Below are positions 44,004 to 57,632 of a DNA stretch of 64,000 nucleotides, in pieces. How positions within the stretch are numbered: the stretch's first letter is position 1; the number at the start of each line of letters is the position of its first letter. A program made the translations under genes and the position numbers. The DNA lies in NCBI RefSeq assembly GCF_001590925.1, contig NZ_BCTU01000012.1, positions 1 to 64,000 on the forward strand, written 5' to 3'. The stretch comes from Serratia plymuthica NBRC 102599 (lineage in GTDB: Bacteria > Pseudomonadota > Gammaproteobacteria > Enterobacterales > Enterobacteriaceae). Below the pieces are notes generated by a model. The model ran no database searches. It was not told where the DNA came from and saw only the letters and a list, made by a program, of their open reading frames with translations.

Positions 44004-45371
44004 TTATTTTCCGATGCAGAAACTGGAGAAAATGCGCCCCAGCAGGTCATCTGAGGTAAATTCGCCGGTGATTTCACTCAGCGCTTGCTGCGCCAGGCGC
44101 AGTTCCTCGGCCAGCAGCTCCCCCGCGTAAGCGCTCACTAACTGTTCTTTGCCCTCGACCAGATGACTGGCCGCCTGTTCAAGCGCTTGCAGATGCCTAC
44201 GACGCGCCAGGAAGCCGCCTTCCATATTGCTGGTGAACCCCATGCTCTGTTTCAGATGATCGCGCAGCAGGTCGATGCCTTCGCCGGTGCGCGCCGAGAG
44301 GCGAATAAGTGAGTGACCATTCACTTCGGTCATGCCCAGCGTTTCACCCGTGATATCGGCTTTGTTACGCACAACAGTGATTGGCAGGCTGTGCGGCAGG
44401 CGCGCCATAAACTCTGGCCAAATCTCTGCCGGTTCGGTTGCGGCGGTGGTGGTGCCGTCAACCATAAACAGAACACGATCGGCCTGTTCGATCTCGTTCC
44501 ATGCACGTTCGATGCCGATGCGCTCCACTTCGTCGCTGGCTTCACGCAGGCCTGCGGTGTCGATGATGTGCAGCGGCATGCCGTCGATGTGAATATGCTC
44601 ACGCAGTACGTCGCGGGTGGTACCGGCAATGTCGGTGACGATCGCCGCATCGCGGCCGGCTAACGCATTGAGCAGGCTTGATTTACCGGCGTTTGGTCGC
44701 CCGGCGATCACCACCTTCATCCCTTCGCGCAGCAGGCTGCCCTGACGTGCCTCGGCGCGTACGTTGTCCAGATCGGCCATCACGCCGTTGAGCTGCGCTT
44801 CGATTTTACCGTCAGACAGGAAGTCGATTTCCTCATCGGGAAAGTCGATCGCGGCTTCCACGTAGATTCGCAGGTGAGTGAGTGCTTCCACAAGCTGGTG
44901 GATGCGGGTGGAAAACGCCCCCTGCAATGAGTTCATTGCAGAACGTGCTGCCTGTTCGGAACTGGCGTCGATCAGATCGGCAATTGCCTCGGCCTGCGCC
45001 AAATCCAGCTTGTCGTTGAGAAAGGCGCGTTCGGAGAACTCGCCGGGCCGCGCGATGCGCACGCCGGGTAGCGCCAGTACGCGTTTCAGCAGCAGATCGA
45101 GGATTACCGGCCCACCGTGGCCTTGCAGTTCCAGCACGTCTTCGCCGGTAAACGAGTTTGGGCCGGGGAACCACAGCGCAATGCCCTGATCCAGGGTGGC
45201 GCCTGCGGCGTCGCGGAACGGCAGATAATCGGCGTATCGTGGCTTCGGCAACTTGCCGAGCAGGGCCTGGGCGGCGTCTTTCGCGCCACGACCGGAAATA
45301 CGCAGAATGCCGACGCCGCCGCGTCCCGGCGGAGTGGCTTGGGCTACGATGGTATCGGTAGTGCTGCTCAT
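44004..45371 (-). CDS. mnmE: tRNA modification GTPase MnmE
   Basis: A 455-residue GTPase that works with MnmG (at 15.9 kb) on wobble uridines. N-terminal tetrahydrofolate-binding domain ([22 protein letters not shown] is split only by my limit on length), central helical domain, inserted G domain with G1 [10 protein letters not shown]3 DTAG and G4 NKAD, and the C-terminal C-x-G-K (FCIGK) with its conserved Cys. ATG 45371 ([11 protein letters not shown]) aligns with E. coli; the in-frame ATG at 45401 lies inside the yidC-mnmE hairpin region. Separated from yidC by a terminator. Confidence 0.96.
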   Translation of the reverse strand: MSSTTDTIVAQATPPGRGGVGILRISGRGAKDAAQALLGKLPKPRYADYLPFRDAAGATLDQGIALWFPGPNSFTGEDVLELQGHGGPVILDLLLKRVLALPGVRIARPGEFSERAFLNDKLDLAQAEAIADLIDASSEQAARSAMNSLQGAFSTRIHQLVEALTHLRIYVEAAIDFPDEEIDFLSDGKIEAQLNGVMADLDNVRAEARQGSLLREGMKVVIAGRPNAGKSSLLNALAGRDAAIVTDIAGTTRDVLREHIHIDGMPLHIIDTAGLREASDEVERIGIERAWNEIEQADRVLFMVDGTTTAATEPAEIWPEFMARLPHSLPITVVRNKADITGETLGMTEVNGHSLIRLSARTGEGIDLLRDHLKQSMGFTSNMEGGFLARRRHLQALEQAASHLVEGKEQLVSAYAGELLAEELRLAQQALSEITGEFTSDDLLGRIFSSFCIGK

Positions 45372-45398
45372 AACGGTTCTCTCTGACGATTCAATATG

Positions 45399-45423
45399 CA
45401 AAAAGGCGGTCTAATGACCGCCT
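45399..45423 (-). terminator. yidC-mnmE terminator
   Basis: On the minus strand AGGCGGTC-ATTA-GACCGCCT is followed by TTTTTGC, a good intrinsic terminator. A second hairpin GGGTTC/GAACCC (45442-45461) lies just before it. mnmE thus probably needs its own promoter or read-through. Confidence 0.8.
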
Positions 45424-45471
45424 CTTATCTTTCGCTGCAAGGGTTCAGCGTGCCGAACCCCTACAATACGC

Positions 45472-47109
45472 TTAGGTCTTTTTCTTGTCGCGGCTGTGTA
45501 AGCCACGTTTTTCCAGGCCGCGGTAAATCAGCTGCTGCTGGAGGATGGTGACCAGGTTACTGACGATGTAGTACAGCACCAGACCGGACGGGAACCACAG
45601 GAAGAACACTGTGAAGATCACCGGCATAAAGGTCATGATTTTCTGCTGCATCGGGTCAGTCACGGTGGTTGGCGACATCTTCTGGATGAAGAACATCGTC
45701 ACGCCCATCAGGATTGGCAGAATGTAGTACGGGTCTTGCGCCGACAGGTCATGGATCCACAGGGCGAACGGCGCATGGCGCAGCTCAACCGAGCCCATCA
45801 ACATGTAGTACAACGCCAGGAAGATTGGCATCTGGATAACCAGCGGCAGACAACCTCCCAATGGGTTCACTTTCTCGGACTTGTACAGCGCCATCATTTC
45901 CTGACTCATGCGCTGTTTGTCGTCACCGATACGCTCACGCATCGCCTGCAGTTTTGGCTGCAGCATGCGCATTTTCGCCATCGAGGTGTACTGCGCTTTG
46001 GTCAGCGGGTACATGATGCCGCGCACGATGAAGGTGATGATGATAATCGAGAAGCCCCAGTTACCGATAAAGCCGTGGATGAACTTCAGCAGTTTGAACA
46101 GCGGCTGGGAGATGAACCACAACCAACCGTAATCCACGGTCAGGTCCAGATGCGGCGCCAGTTGGGCCATCTGATCCTGCAGCTCCGGACCCACCCACAG
46201 GGTGGCATTCAGCTGTTGCTGCGCACCAGGCTGCACCACAACCGGGGTAGATTTGAAGCCGATGGTGGACAGGTTGTCACCAGGTTTAGCGGTATAGAAG
46301 GTATTGCTGCCCTGAGTTGCCGGCACCCATGCGGTGGCGAAGTATTGTTGCAGCATCGCAACCCAACCGCCCTGAGTGGTGACATTCAGGTTCTCGTCCT
46401 TGTCGAACGCATACTTCTGATATTTGTCTTCGCTGGAAGAGTACGCCGCGCCGCGGAAGGTGTGCAGAGCGAAGTTGTTGCTGCCGGTGTCGCGGTGCTT
46501 AGGTAGTTCAGTAGTCTGCTTCAGTTGGCCGAACAGGGTCAGCTCCAGCGGAGCGGTGCTTTTGTTGTCGACGTTGTAGTCAACGCCAACCGCGTAATGG
46601 TTACGCTTGAGCACGAAAGTCTTGGTGTAAACCGCACCGTCTTTGCCGGTGAAGGTCAGCGGGATGCGCAACTCATCCTGGCCTTCCGGCAGGGTGTAGT
46701 TGTCCTGCGCTGCCTGGAACAAAGGACGTTCGCCGTTTGCCGGGTTATCCGGGCCGTTTCTGCCGGTCAGACCGCTTTGCGCCTGATAAACAAATGACGG
46801 GGTGTTTTCCAGCAGTTGGAATGGAGTCGATGAACCCAGGGTATCCGGGTAGGCCAACAGTTTAGCCTGCTCGATATCACCACCACGCGTGTTGATGGTC
46901 AGCGACAGCACGTCAGTGTTAACGGTAATCAGTTTACCCTGGCCACTGGCTGGCACAGCCTGGCTTGCAGCATCACCGGTAGCTGTGTTCGAAGTCTGTT
47001 GCGTGGTCTGGGCGACTGGTTGCGGAGCGTTGTCCGTTTGCCAGGCCTGCCAGATCATGAAAGACACGAACAGCAGAGCGATGAGGAAAAGATTGCGTTG
47101 CGAATCCAT
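45472..47109 (-). CDS. yidC: Membrane protein insertase YidC
   Basis: A 545-residue inner-membrane insertase that acts alone or with SecYEG; its clients include the F0 subunits encoded in this window. N-terminal membrane helix (about residues 6-21), a large periplasmic beta-sandwich domain (about 55-345) and the conserved five-helix Oxa1-like core (from about 350) with the positively charged groove arginine in [18 protein letters not shown] and the coiled-coil hairpin. Starts 2 bp after yidD. Confidence 0.97.
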   Translation of the reverse strand: MDSQRNLFLIALLFVSFMIWQAWQTDNAPQPVAQTTQQTSNTATGDAASQAVPASGQGKLITVNTDVLSLTINTRGGDIEQAKLLAYPDTLGSSTPFQLLENTPSFVYQAQSGLTGRNGPDNPANGERPLFQAAQDNYTLPEGQDELRIPLTFTGKDGAVYTKTFVLKRNHYAVGVDYNVDNKSTAPLELTLFGQLKQTTELPKHRDTGSNNFALHTFRGAAYSSSEDKYQKYAFDKDENLNVTTQGGWVAMLQQYFATAWVPATQGSNTFYTAKPGDNLSTIGFKSTPVVVQPGAQQQLNATLWVGPELQDQMAQLAPHLDLTVDYGWLWFISQPLFKLLKFIHGFIGNWGFSIIIITFIVRGIMYPLTKAQYTSMAKMRMLQPKLQAMRERIGDDKQRMSQEMMALYKSEKVNPLGGCLPLVIQMPIFLALYYMLMGSVELRHAPFALWIHDLSAQDPYYILPILMGVTMFFIQKMSPTTVTDPMQQKIMTFMPVIFTVFFLWFPSGLVLYYIVSNLVTILQQQLIYRGLEKRGLHSRDKKKT

Positions 47110-47111
47110 CG

Positions 47112-47369
47112 TTAGTGTTCTCTGTTATCGTCGGTTTTCGGCGGCACGGGATCATCGCCACCTGGGTTCAAGGGGTGGCATTTTAATACGCGTTTCAATG
47201 CTAACCAACTGCCTTTTATCATGCCAAACCTGCTTAATGCCTCAATTGCGTAATGAGAACATGTCGGCTGGAAGCGACAACGAGGCCCAAGCAACGGACT
47301 GATGACGAGCTGGTAAGCCCGCACCAGCCCGATCAGGATGCGGGAGCCTGGCGACAGTGGCGACGCCAT
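47112..47369 (-). CDS. yidD: Membrane protein insertion efficiency factor YidD
   Basis: An 85-residue protein of the YidD (DUF37) family that aids YidC-dependent insertion. The signature [18 protein letters not shown] (residues 28-45) with two cysteines, and a short amphipathic N-terminal helix are present. It overlaps the end of rnpA by 37 bp in another frame, as in E. coli, so translation is probably coupled. Confidence 0.95.
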   Translation of the reverse strand: MASPLSPGSRILIGLVRAYQLVISPLLGPRCRFQPTCSHYAIEALSRFGMIKGSWLALKRVLKCHPLNPGGDDPVPPKTDDNREH

Positions 47370-47692
47370 AATTTTTCCAAAGCTTCCGTCAACGCGCGGT
47401 TATCCAAATCCGCTATCCCTTTTTTGGCCACCACGACAAAATCCATCGCCGGTAACTCGTGCTGACGTAAACGGAAGCTCTCGCGGGTAAGGCGTTTGAT
47501 CCGGTTGCGTTCATGCGCGCGTTTGACGTGTTTTTTGGCGACGGTAAGACCGATGCGGGGATGCCCCAGCTGGTTCAGGCGGCCGAGGATGGTGATTTGC
47601 GGCGTGCCAGCCCGTTGTGGCTGCTGGAAGACGAAAGTGAAATGAGTGGGAGTTAACAAACGTAACTCCCTGGGAAAAGCGAGCTTAACCAC
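47333..47692 (-). CDS. rnpA: Ribonuclease P protein component RnpA
   Basis: A 119-residue basic protein cofactor of RNase P, which matures tRNA 5' ends. The family motif [13 protein letters not shown] (about residues 62-74) and the aromatic [10 protein letters not shown] near the N-terminus are present. Length equals E. coli RnpA. It follows rpmH by 18 bp and overlaps yidD. The RNA subunit gene is not in this window. Confidence 0.96.
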   Translation of the reverse strand: MVKLAFPRELRLLTPTHFTFVFQQPQRAGTPQITILGRLNQLGHPRIGLTVAKKHVKRAHERNRIKRLTRESFRLRQHELPAMDFVVVAKKGIADLDNRALTEALEKLWRRHCRQAPAS

Positions 47693-47710
47693 TCAGCGGG
47701 TTAGCTTTTA

Positions 47711-48531
<821 letters not shown>

Positions 48532-49923
48532 GTGTCACTTTCGCTTTGGCAGCAGTGTCTTGCCCGATTGCAGGATGAGTTACCTGCCACAGAATTTAGT
48601 ATGTGGATACGCCCATTGCAGGCGGAACTGAGTGACAACACCCTGGCGCTTTATGCGCCCAATCGCTTTGTGCTGGATTGGGTTCGCGACAAATACTTAA
48701 ACAATATCAATGGGCTGCTGAATGATTTCTGCGGTACGGATGCCCCTTTGCTGCGTTTTGAAGTCGGCAGCAAACCGCTCACCCAAATCATCAGCCAGAC
48801 CGTCACTGCCAGCGTCAGCGCACCTAGCGCGCCGGTGGTGCGCGCCGTAGCGCCTTCCCGGCCAAGCTGGGATAACGCGGCGCCACAGCCCGAACTCTCT
48901 TACCGTTCCAACGTTAATCCAAAGCACACCTTTGATAACTTTGTTGAGGGTAAATCCAACCAACTGGCGCGCGCGGCGGCCCGTCAGGTGGCGGATAATC
49001 CGGGCGGTGCCTATAACCCGTTGTTTCTGTATGGCGGTACCGGGTTGGGTAAAACTCACCTGTTGCACGCGGTCGGCAACGGCATCATGGCGCGCAAGGC
49101 CAACGCCAAAGTGGTCTATATGCACTCTGAACGTTTCGTGCAGGACATGGTAAAAGCCTTGCAGAACAACGCCATTGAAGAATTTAAGCGTTACTACCGT
49201 TCGGTCGACGCGTTGCTGATCGATGACATCCAATTTTTTGCCAACAAAGAGCGTTCGCAGGAAGAGTTCTTCCATACCTTTAACGCCCTGTTGGAAGGCA
49301 ATCAGCAGATTATCCTGACGTCAGATCGCTATCCCAAAGAAATTAACGGGGTGGAAGATCGCCTCAAATCCCGTTTCGGTTGGGGCCTGACGGTGGCAAT
49401 AGAGCCGCCGGAGCTGGAAACCCGAGTGGCGATCCTGATGAAAAAGGCCGACGAGAACAATATCCGTCTGCCGGGCGAAGTGGCGTTCTTTATTGCCAAG
49501 CGCCTGCGTTCCAACGTGCGTGAGCTCGAAGGGGCGCTGAACCGCGTGATCGCCAACGCGAACTTTACCGGCCGTGCCATTACCATTGATTTCGTGCGCG
49601 AAGCGCTGCGCGATCTGCTGGCACTGCAGGAGAAGCTGGTCACCATCGATAATATTCAAAAGACGGTGGCGGAATACTATAAAATTAAAATCGCGGATTT
49701 GCTGTCCAAGCGGCGTTCGCGTTCGGTTGCCCGCCCGCGCCAGATGGCGATGGCATTGGCAAAAGAACTCACCAACCACAGCCTGCCAGAAATCGGCGAT
49801 GCGTTTGGTGGCCGCGACCATACCACGGTGTTGCACGCCTGCCGGAAGATTGAGCAGCTGCGTGAGGAAAGTCACGACATCAAAGAAGATTTCTCAAATT
49901 TAATCAGAACATTATCTTCCTAG
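48532..49923 (+). CDS. dnaA: Chromosomal replication initiator DnaA
   Basis: A 463-residue AAA+ initiator that binds the DnaA boxes of oriC and melts the 13-mers. N-terminal DnaB/DiaA-interacting domain I ([16 protein letters not shown]), variable linker (about 90-130), AAA+ domain III with Walker [10 protein letters not shown] (about 168-176) and Walker [10 protein letters not shown], and C-terminal domain IV with the DNA-binding signature [15 protein letters not shown]. The start is GTG at 48532 (VSLSLWQQC) with GGAG 8 nt before; E. coli also uses GTG. An in-frame GTG at 48520 is less likely. dnaN follows 4 bp later. Confidence 0.97.
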   Translation: MSLSLWQQCLARLQDELPATEFSMWIRPLQAELSDNTLALYAPNRFVLDWVRDKYLNNINGLLNDFCGTDAPLLRFEVGSKPLTQIISQTVTASVSAPSAPVVRAVAPSRPSWDNAAPQPELSYRSNVNPKHTFDNFVEGKSNQLARAAARQVADNPGGAYNPLFLYGGTGLGKTHLLHAVGNGIMARKANAKVVYMHSERFVQDMVKALQNNAIEEFKRYYRSVDALLIDDIQFFANKERSQEEFFHTFNALLEGNQQIILTSDRYPKEINGVEDRLKSRFGWGLTVAIEPPELETRVAILMKKADENNIRLPGEVAFFIAKRLRSNVRELEGALNRVIANANFTGRAITIDFVREALRDLLALQEKLVTIDNIQKTVAEYYKIKIADLLSKRRSRSVARPRQMAMALAKELTNHSLPEIGDAFGGRDHTTVLHACRKIEQLREESHDIKEDFSNLIRTLSS

Positions 49924-49927
49924 CGCT

Positions 49928-51028
49928 ATGAAATTTATCGTTGAACGTGAGCATCTGCTAAAACCGCTGCAACAGGTGAGCAGCCCGCTGGGCGGCCGCC
50001 CAACATTGCCAATTCTGGGTAACTTGCTGCTGCAGGTGACGGAAGGCTGCCTGCTGCTGACCGGCACCGATCTGGAGATGGAGATGGTGGCGCGCGTTGC
50101 CCTGTCCCAACCCCATGAAGCGGGCGCGACTACCGTCCCCGCGCGTAAATTCTTTGATATCTGCCGTGGCTTGCCGGAAGGGGCAGAGATCGCCGTAACG
50201 CTTGAAAGCGAACGCATGCTGGTGCGCTCCGGCCGCAGCCGTTTCTCGCTGTCAACGCTGCCGGCGGTGGATTTCCCGAACCTGGACGACTGGCAGAGCG
50301 AAGTTGAATTTACTCTGCCGCAGGCGACGCTGAAGCGCCTGATTGAGGCCACGCAGTTCTCGATGGCTCATCAGGACGTGCGCTACTACTTAAACGGCAT
50401 GCTGTTCGAAACCGAAGGTGAAGAACTGCGTACCGTAGCGACCGACGGTCACCGCCTGGCGGTGTGCTCGATGCCTATCGGTCAGCAGCTGCCTTCGCAT
50501 TCGGTGATCGTGCCGCGTAAAGGGGTGATGGAGCTGGTGCGTCTGCTGGACGGTGGCGATACGCTGCTGCAACTGCAGATCGGCAGTAACAATATTCGTG
50601 CCCACGTCGGTGATTTTATCTTCACCTCCAAGCTGGTTGACGGCCGTTTCCCCGATTATCGCCGCGTATTGCCGAAGAATCCGGACAAAACGCTGGAAGC
50701 CGGCTGCGACTTGCTCAAGCAGGCGTTTGCCCGCGCAGCCATTTTGTCGAACGAAAAGTTCCGCGGCGTGCGCCTGTATGTGAGCCAGAACCAGCTTAAG
50801 ATCACCGCCAACAACCCGGAGCAGGAAGAAGCTGAAGAGATCCTTGATGTCAGCTACGACGGCACCGAGATGGAAATTGGTTTCAACGTCAGCTACGTGC
50901 TGGATGTGTTGAATGCGCTCAAGTGTGAAGATGTGCGCCTGCTGTTGACCGACTCGGTTTCCAGCGTGCAGATCGAAGACGGTGCGAGTCAGGCGGCGGC
51001 GTACGTCGTCATGCCGATGCGGTTGTAG
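49928..51028 (+). CDS. dnaN: DNA polymerase III sliding clamp (beta)
   Basis: A 366-residue clamp that forms a ring-shaped dimer around DNA and tethers polymerase III, MutS, Hda and others. Three repeated clamp domains of about 120 residues are visible; MKFIVEREHLLKPLQQVSSPLGGRP begins the first and YVVMPMRL ends the third, as in E. coli. It is 4 bp after dnaA. Unusually, 155 bp separate it from recF. Confidence 0.98.
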   Translation: MKFIVEREHLLKPLQQVSSPLGGRPTLPILGNLLLQVTEGCLLLTGTDLEMEMVARVALSQPHEAGATTVPARKFFDICRGLPEGAEIAVTLESERMLVRSGRSRFSLSTLPAVDFPNLDDWQSEVEFTLPQATLKRLIEATQFSMAHQDVRYYLNGMLFETEGEELRTVATDGHRLAVCSMPIGQQLPSHSVIVPRKGVMELVRLLDGGDTLLQLQIGSNNIRAHVGDFIFTSKLVDGRFPDYRRVLPKNPDKTLEAGCDLLKQAFARAAILSNEKFRGVRLYVSQNQLKITANNPEQEEAEEILDVSYDGTEMEIGFNVSYVLDVLNALKCEDVRLLLTDSVSSVQIEDGASQAAAYVVMPMRL

Positions 51029-51065
51029 AAATTATCGGGCTATCTTACTTGCCCCTTTGCGATTG

Positions 51066-51122
51066 GGCAGTGCTCGCAATCCTCGTGTACTCTGTGTACG
51101 CTCCGGTTGCTGCGCGCTGGCC
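51066..51122. repeat. Palindromic repeat element between dnaN and recF
   Basis: An imperfect palindrome of about 57 bp: GGGCAGTGCTCGCAATCC on the left mirrors GGTTGCTGCGCGCTGGCC on the right around the centre TCGTGTACTCTGTGTACGC. It is built like the glmU-glmS element (nested palindrome with a GTA-rich centre). I recall similar sequence blocks between genes in other enterics but cannot give a family name. It lies inside the dnaA-dnaN-recF-gyrB operon. Confidence 0.6.
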
Positions 51123-51183
51123 GTGCGCAAATGGCCTGCGACGATTACGCCCTGGGCTGTTCGATGATTAAGATAACTGCAGC

Positions 51184-52269
51184 ATGGCTCTGACGCGTTT
51201 ACTGATTAAAGATTTCCGCAATATCGAAGCGGCGGATTTGGCTCTGGCGCCGGGATTCAATTTCCTGGTTGGGGCCAACGGCAGTGGGAAAACCAGCGTG
51301 CTTGAGGCGGTGTATACCCTTGGCCACGGGCGCGCATTTCGCAGCCTGCAGGCCGGAAGGGTGATCCGCCACGACCAGCCGGAGTTCATTTTGCACGGCC
51401 GTATTGAAGGCGCTGAGCGTGAAATATCCGTTGGATTAAGCAAGAGCCGTCAGGGAGACAGCAAAGTACGCATCGATGGCAGCGACGGCCACAAAGTGGC
51501 TGAGCTGGCGCAGTTATTGCCGATGCAGCTGATTACCCCCGAAGGTTTTACCCTGCTAAACGGCGGGCCGAAATTTCGGCGCGCCTTCCTGGACTGGGGT
51601 TGTTTTCATAACGAACCCGGTTTTTTCACCGCCTGGAGCAACCTGAAACGGTTACTGAAGCAGCGTAATGCCGCGCTGCGCCAGGTCAGTCGCTATGCGC
51701 AGATCCGCGCCTGGGATCAGGAACTGATCCCGTTGGCCGAGCGTATCAGCGAGTGGCGGGCAGCTTACAGCGACGCGATTGCCGCGGATATCACCGCGAC
51801 GTGCGCGCAGTTTTTGCCCGAATTTGCCCTGAGTTTCTCTTTCCAGCGCGGCTGGGACAAAGAGAGCGACTACGGAGAGCTGCTGGAGCGCCAGTTTGAG
51901 CGCGACAGGGCGTTAACCTATACCGCCGTGGGGCCGCATAAGGCGGACTTTCGCATCCGTGCCGAGGGCACACCGGTAGAGGATTTATTATCGCGCGGTC
52001 AGTTAAAGCTGCTGATGTGCGCGTTGCGCTTAGCGCAGGGTGAGTTTCTCACCCGGCAGAGCGGGCGGCGTTGCCTGTATCTGATTGATGATTTTGCCTC
52101 CGAGCTGGACACCGGCCGTCGCCGGTTGCTGGCCGATCGCCTGAAAGCCACCCAGGCCCAGGTCTTTGTCAGCGCGGTAAGCGCTGAACAAGTGACCGAT
52201 ATGGCCGGTGAAAAGGGCAAGATGTTCCGCGTGGAACAGGGTAAAATAGAGGTTCAACCACAGGACTAA
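51184..52269 (+). CDS. recF: DNA replication/repair ATPase RecF
   Basis: A 361-residue SMC-like ATPase that helps RecOR load RecA at single-strand gaps. Walker [10 protein letters not shown] (about residues 30-38), the signature [19 protein letters not shown] and Walker [12 protein letters not shown] are all present. The start at 51184 ([15 protein letters not shown]) matches the family. It is 18 bp upstream of gyrB. Confidence 0.97.
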   Translation: MALTRLLIKDFRNIEAADLALAPGFNFLVGANGSGKTSVLEAVYTLGHGRAFRSLQAGRVIRHDQPEFILHGRIEGAEREISVGLSKSRQGDSKVRIDGSDGHKVAELAQLLPMQLITPEGFTLLNGGPKFRRAFLDWGCFHNEPGFFTAWSNLKRLLKQRNAALRQVSRYAQIRAWDQELIPLAERISEWRAAYSDAIAADITATCAQFLPEFALSFSFQRGWDKESDYGELLERQFERDRALTYTAVGPHKADFRIRAEGTPVEDLLSRGQLKLLMCALRLAQGEFLTRQSGRRCLYLIDDFASELDTGRRRLLADRLKATQAQVFVSAVSAEQVTDMAGEKGKMFRVEQGKIEVQPQD

Positions 52270-54702
<2,433 letters not shown>

Positions 54703-54718
54703 CGCATTAATGGCTGTG

Positions 54719-54753
54719 AAAATCCGCGCCGGGCAACCCGCGCGGATTTTTTT
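54719..54753 (+). terminator. gyrB (dnaA operon) terminator
   Basis: AAAATCCGCGC-C-GGG / CCC-GCGCGGATTTT with a 3-nt loop, one bulged C and a T7 run, 16 bp after the gyrB stop. Confidence 0.9.
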
Positions 54754-54826
54754 ACGCTTTTTTTAGCGCTGACACCGCAGGCTTAAACGCGTTAGCATGA
54801 AGAAAATACACCTGGGAGAGGACGTT

Positions 54827-55642
54827 ATGGCTATTGAACTGATTGCAATTGATATGGACGGCACGCTGCTTAATCCGCAGCACCAGATTACGCCTGCGGT
54901 GAAGCAGGCCATCACCGAAGCGCGCCGCAAAGGGGTTCACGTGGTGCTGGCTACCGGGCGGCCTTACGTCGGCGTGCAGGATTATCTGCGTCAATTGGAC
55001 ATTCAGGGCAGCGGTGATTTCTGCATTACCTATAACGGTGCCCTGGTTTTACAGGCCGTAGACGGCGCCTGCATCCTGCAGGAAACCCTGGATTTCGAAG
55101 ACTACGTCTATGTTGAAGGGTTGGCGCGCGAGTTTGGCGTGCACTATCAAGCGTTTGATTTCGATACCCTGTATACGCCGAACAAAGACATCGGCAAATA
55201 CACCATCCATGAAGCCCACATGACCGGTATTCCATTGAAATACCGCAGCGTGGAAGAAATGGACCGCCAGATGCGTTTCCCTAAAGTGATGATGATTGAT
55301 GAGCCGGAACTGCTCGATCGCGCGATTGCCCGCCTGCCGGCCGAAGCGTGGGAGCGTTACACCATCCTGAAAAGCGCGCCTTACTTCCTGGAGATTTTGC
55401 ATAAGCGGGTTGATAAGGGCACCGGGGTGAAAATGCTGGCCGAACACCTCGGCATTGCGCAGGAAAACGTGATGGCATTGGGCGATCAGGCCAATGATAC
55501 CGCGATGATCGAATACGCCGGCGTTGGCGTAGCGATGGGCAACGCCATCCCGGAACTGAAAGCGGTGGCGCAGTTCGTTACCACCGCCAATACTGAAGAC
55601 GGCGTGGCGCGTGCCATTGAGAAGTTTGTGCTGAATGCCTGA
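54827..55642 (+). CDS. yidA: Sugar-phosphate phosphatase YidA (HAD IIB)
   Basis: A 271-residue Cof-type HAD phosphatase; E. coli YidA acts broadly on sugar phosphates such as erythrose 4-phosphate and alpha-glucose-1-phosphate. Motif I is AIDMDGTLL (about residues 7-15), motif II ATGRP, motif III Lys in RVDKGTGVK, motif IV GDQANDTAMI. ATG 54827 (MAIELIAIDMDG) with GGGAGAGGACGTT before it is preferred over the in-frame ATG at 54797. Confidence 0.94.
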   Translation: MAIELIAIDMDGTLLNPQHQITPAVKQAITEARRKGVHVVLATGRPYVGVQDYLRQLDIQGSGDFCITYNGALVLQAVDGACILQETLDFEDYVYVEGLAREFGVHYQAFDFDTLYTPNKDIGKYTIHEAHMTGIPLKYRSVEEMDRQMRFPKVMMIDEPELLDRAIARLPAEAWERYTILKSAPYFLEILHKRVDKGTGVKMLAEHLGIAQENVMALGDQANDTAMIEYAGVGVAMGNAIPELKAVAQFVTTANTEDGVARAIEKFVLNA

Positions 55643-55657
55643 GGCGTTGTTGCACCC

Positions 55658-55679
55658 CAGGGGCGCACCTGCGCCCCTG
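55658..55679. terminator. Hairpin between yidA and the convergent OCD gene
   Basis: CAGGGGCGCA / TGCGCCCCTG, a perfect 10-bp stem with a 2-nt loop, in the gap between two convergent genes. No T-run, so termination efficiency is uncertain. Confidence 0.55.
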
Positions 55680-55686
55680 AAGCGCG

Positions 55687-56628
55687 TCAGAGGCGCGCTA
55701 AAATGCCTTTCACAATCTGTACGTCCTGAATCGCCAGCCCGGTAAGATCGGCAATAGTGATTTGTTGCGGGCTGCTGCGCAACCTTCCCCCGTGCGCCAG
55801 AGCAGTGCCAAATTCGACGATCGGCTTCGATGTCAGCAAACCTTGCCGATAAGCGGTGGCGATCTCGCCGTAGTCTGCACACTGCGACAAGGCATCAACC
55901 AGCAACAGGTCCGCCCTGGCGACCAGATCGGTCGCCAGCTCCTGCTTGCCGTGGGTGTCTGCGCCAATTGCCGTGATATGGGTACCAGGCTGAATATCCG
56001 TCGCCTGCAGAATGGGCTCGCGGCTGGGGGTTGTGGTGACAATCAGCCGACAATGCGCCGCCAGCTCTGCCGCGTTTTGGGTGGTCTGCACCCGGAAACC
56101 CTCAGCTTCGGCATCGTGGCGAAAGGCTTGCAGAGCCGGTTCGTTACGGCCCCATACCCAGACATCGCGGCATGGGGTGAGCGGTTTTAGCTGTTGCAGT
56201 TGCAACCGGGCCTGCATGCCGCAGCCGACGATGCCGATCGCCGGGATGTCCGTCGGGGCGCACAGTTCGGCGGCAATACGCCCCGCCAGCGCGGTGCGTA
56301 ACGCGGTCAGCCAGCCTTCGTCCAGCAGCAGCGCCTGTGGTTCGCCGGTCAGTGCAGAGAAGGCCATCAGCAACCCCTGATTGCTGGCCAACCCTTGCGC
56401 CGGGTTGCGGTAGAAACCGGCGGACACCTTGACAACAAACTGCTCATCGCCTTCCAGCCACGCCGATTTGATACAGCAGTCGCCTGCGGCTTGCTCAAAC
56501 AGAAAATGCTGTACCGGCGGCTGTTGTACCTGTTGGCGCGAGTAAGCAATAAATCCGGATTTAAGCAGTGACGTGATGCTATCTGCGTCGAAACTGTCAA
56601 TTATCTGCTGCTGGTTAATGATTTTCAT
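55687..56628 (-). CDS. Ornithine cyclodeaminase / mu-crystallin family protein
   Basis: A 313-residue NAD(P)-dependent enzyme of the OCD/mu-crystallin/archaeal alanine dehydrogenase family. The nucleotide-binding motif is GIVGCGMQARLQLQQL (about residues 132-147). KVSAGFYRNP and the substrate-binding region ITAIGADTHGKQELATDL are typical. Which imino or amino acid it acts on cannot be told from sequence. It overlaps the end of the preceding PLP dehydratase gene by 14 bp, so the two are translationally coupled. The pairing resembles EutC with EutB of ectoine use, but other amino acid degradation pairs look alike. Confidence 0.85.
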   Translation of the reverse strand: MKIINQQQIIDSFDADSITSLLKSGFIAYSRQQVQQPPVQHFLFEQAAGDCCIKSAWLEGDEQFVVKVSAGFYRNPAQGLASNQGLLMAFSALTGEPQALLLDEGWLTALRTALAGRIAAELCAPTDIPAIGIVGCGMQARLQLQQLKPLTPCRDVWVWGRNEPALQAFRHDAEAEGFRVQTTQNAAELAAHCRLIVTTTPSREPILQATDIQPGTHITAIGADTHGKQELATDLVARADLLLVDALSQCADYGEIATAYRQGLLTSKPIVEFGTALAHGGRLRSSPQQITIADLTGLAIQDVQIVKGILARL

Positions 56629-57583
56629 CGGCGATGGCCTTGAGGTATTTCTCCAGCACGATGTTTTTTCCGCACAGCACCACAGCCACTTTTTTTCCCT
56701 GAAATTCCGGTGCCAGCTTGATGGCCGCCGCCAGGGCTACCCCGGCCGCGCCTTCAATAATCCAGCGATCGCTGGCGGCAATCTGGCGCATCGCCCGTTT
56801 GATTTCCGTTTCACTGACCAGAATTTTGCGATCGATCAGCTGCTGGCACAGTGGGAAGGTAATGGCGTTAGGCTCCACGCCGCCGGCGGTGCCGTCGGAC
56901 AAAGTCTCCTGCTCCTCTACCGGGAAGATATGGCCGGCTTCCAGCGCGCTGTACATGCTGGTGGCATTCTCCGGCCAACAGGCGATCAGTTGGGTTTTCG
57001 GCGACAATTGCTGCAGTACGGTGCCAATACCTGAAATATAGCCACCGCCGCCTACGGCGACAATCACCGCATCCAGATCCGGTTGCTGTTCGACCAACTC
57101 CATGCCGCAGGTGCCTTGGCCGGCGATCACCTGTTCGTCGTTATAAGGGGAGACATACACTTTGCCCTGTTCCTGGGCCGCCTTCTCGCCCGCCTGTTCC
57201 GCTTTCAGAGCATCCCCCGGCACTGTCACGACTTTACCGCCCAAAGCGCGGATGGTTTCGAGCTTGATCGCGGCGGCGGTTTCCGGCGCATAGACCGTCA
57301 CGCTGACGCCCATCAGTTTGCCCGCCAGCGCCATCGCCTGGCCGTGATTACCGCTGGAGGCGGCGATCACCCCGCGTTGACGCTGTTCGTCACTCAGCAG
57401 CCGCAGTTTATTGCTGGCCCCGCGAAATTTGAATGAACCGGTTGGCTGCAGATGGTCGCATTTCAGATACAGCTCGCAACCCAGTTGCTGCGACAGCAGC
57501 ACGCTGCGCTCCAACGGGGTCACGCGTACCTGAGGACGCAACTGCTGATGGGCGGAAACAATTGCGTCGAATAAGCTGCTCAT
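56615..57583 (-). CDS. Threonine/serine dehydratase-like PLP enzyme
   Basis: A 322-residue fold-type II PLP enzyme. The PLP lysine is in LQPTGSFKFRGASNK (about residues 45-59), followed by SSGNHGQAMA and the phosphate-binding glycine loop GGGGYISGIG. It lacks the C-terminal regulatory (ACT-like) domain of IlvA, so it is of the catabolic or EutB type. ATG 57583 (MSSLFDAIVSAHQQL) is preferred because AAGGAACCGGT precedes it; the in-frame ATG at 57652 adds 23 residues. It forms an operon with the OCD-like gene; both would act on an amino acid. Possible substrates are serine, threonine, 3-hydroxyaspartate or a diamino acid. Confidence 0.87.
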   Translation of the reverse strand: MSSLFDAIVSAHQQLRPQVRVTPLERSVLLSQQLGCELYLKCDHLQPTGSFKFRGASNKLRLLSDEQRQRGVIAASSGNHGQAMALAGKLMGVSVTVYAPETAAAIKLETIRALGGKVVTVPGDALKAEQAGEKAAQEQGKVYVSPYNDEQVIAGQGTCGMELVEQQPDLDAVIVAVGGGGYISGIGTVLQQLSPKTQLIACWPENATSMYSALEAGHIFPVEEQETLSDGTAGGVEPNAITFPLCQQLIDRKILVSETEIKRAMRQIAASDRWIIEGAAGVALAAAIKLAPEFQGKKVAVVLCGKNIVLEKYLKAIADENH

Positions 57584-57632
57584 ACCGGTTCCTTTTATTT
57601 TCATCGAGTTGACGATCTTTTTGATCTGATTT

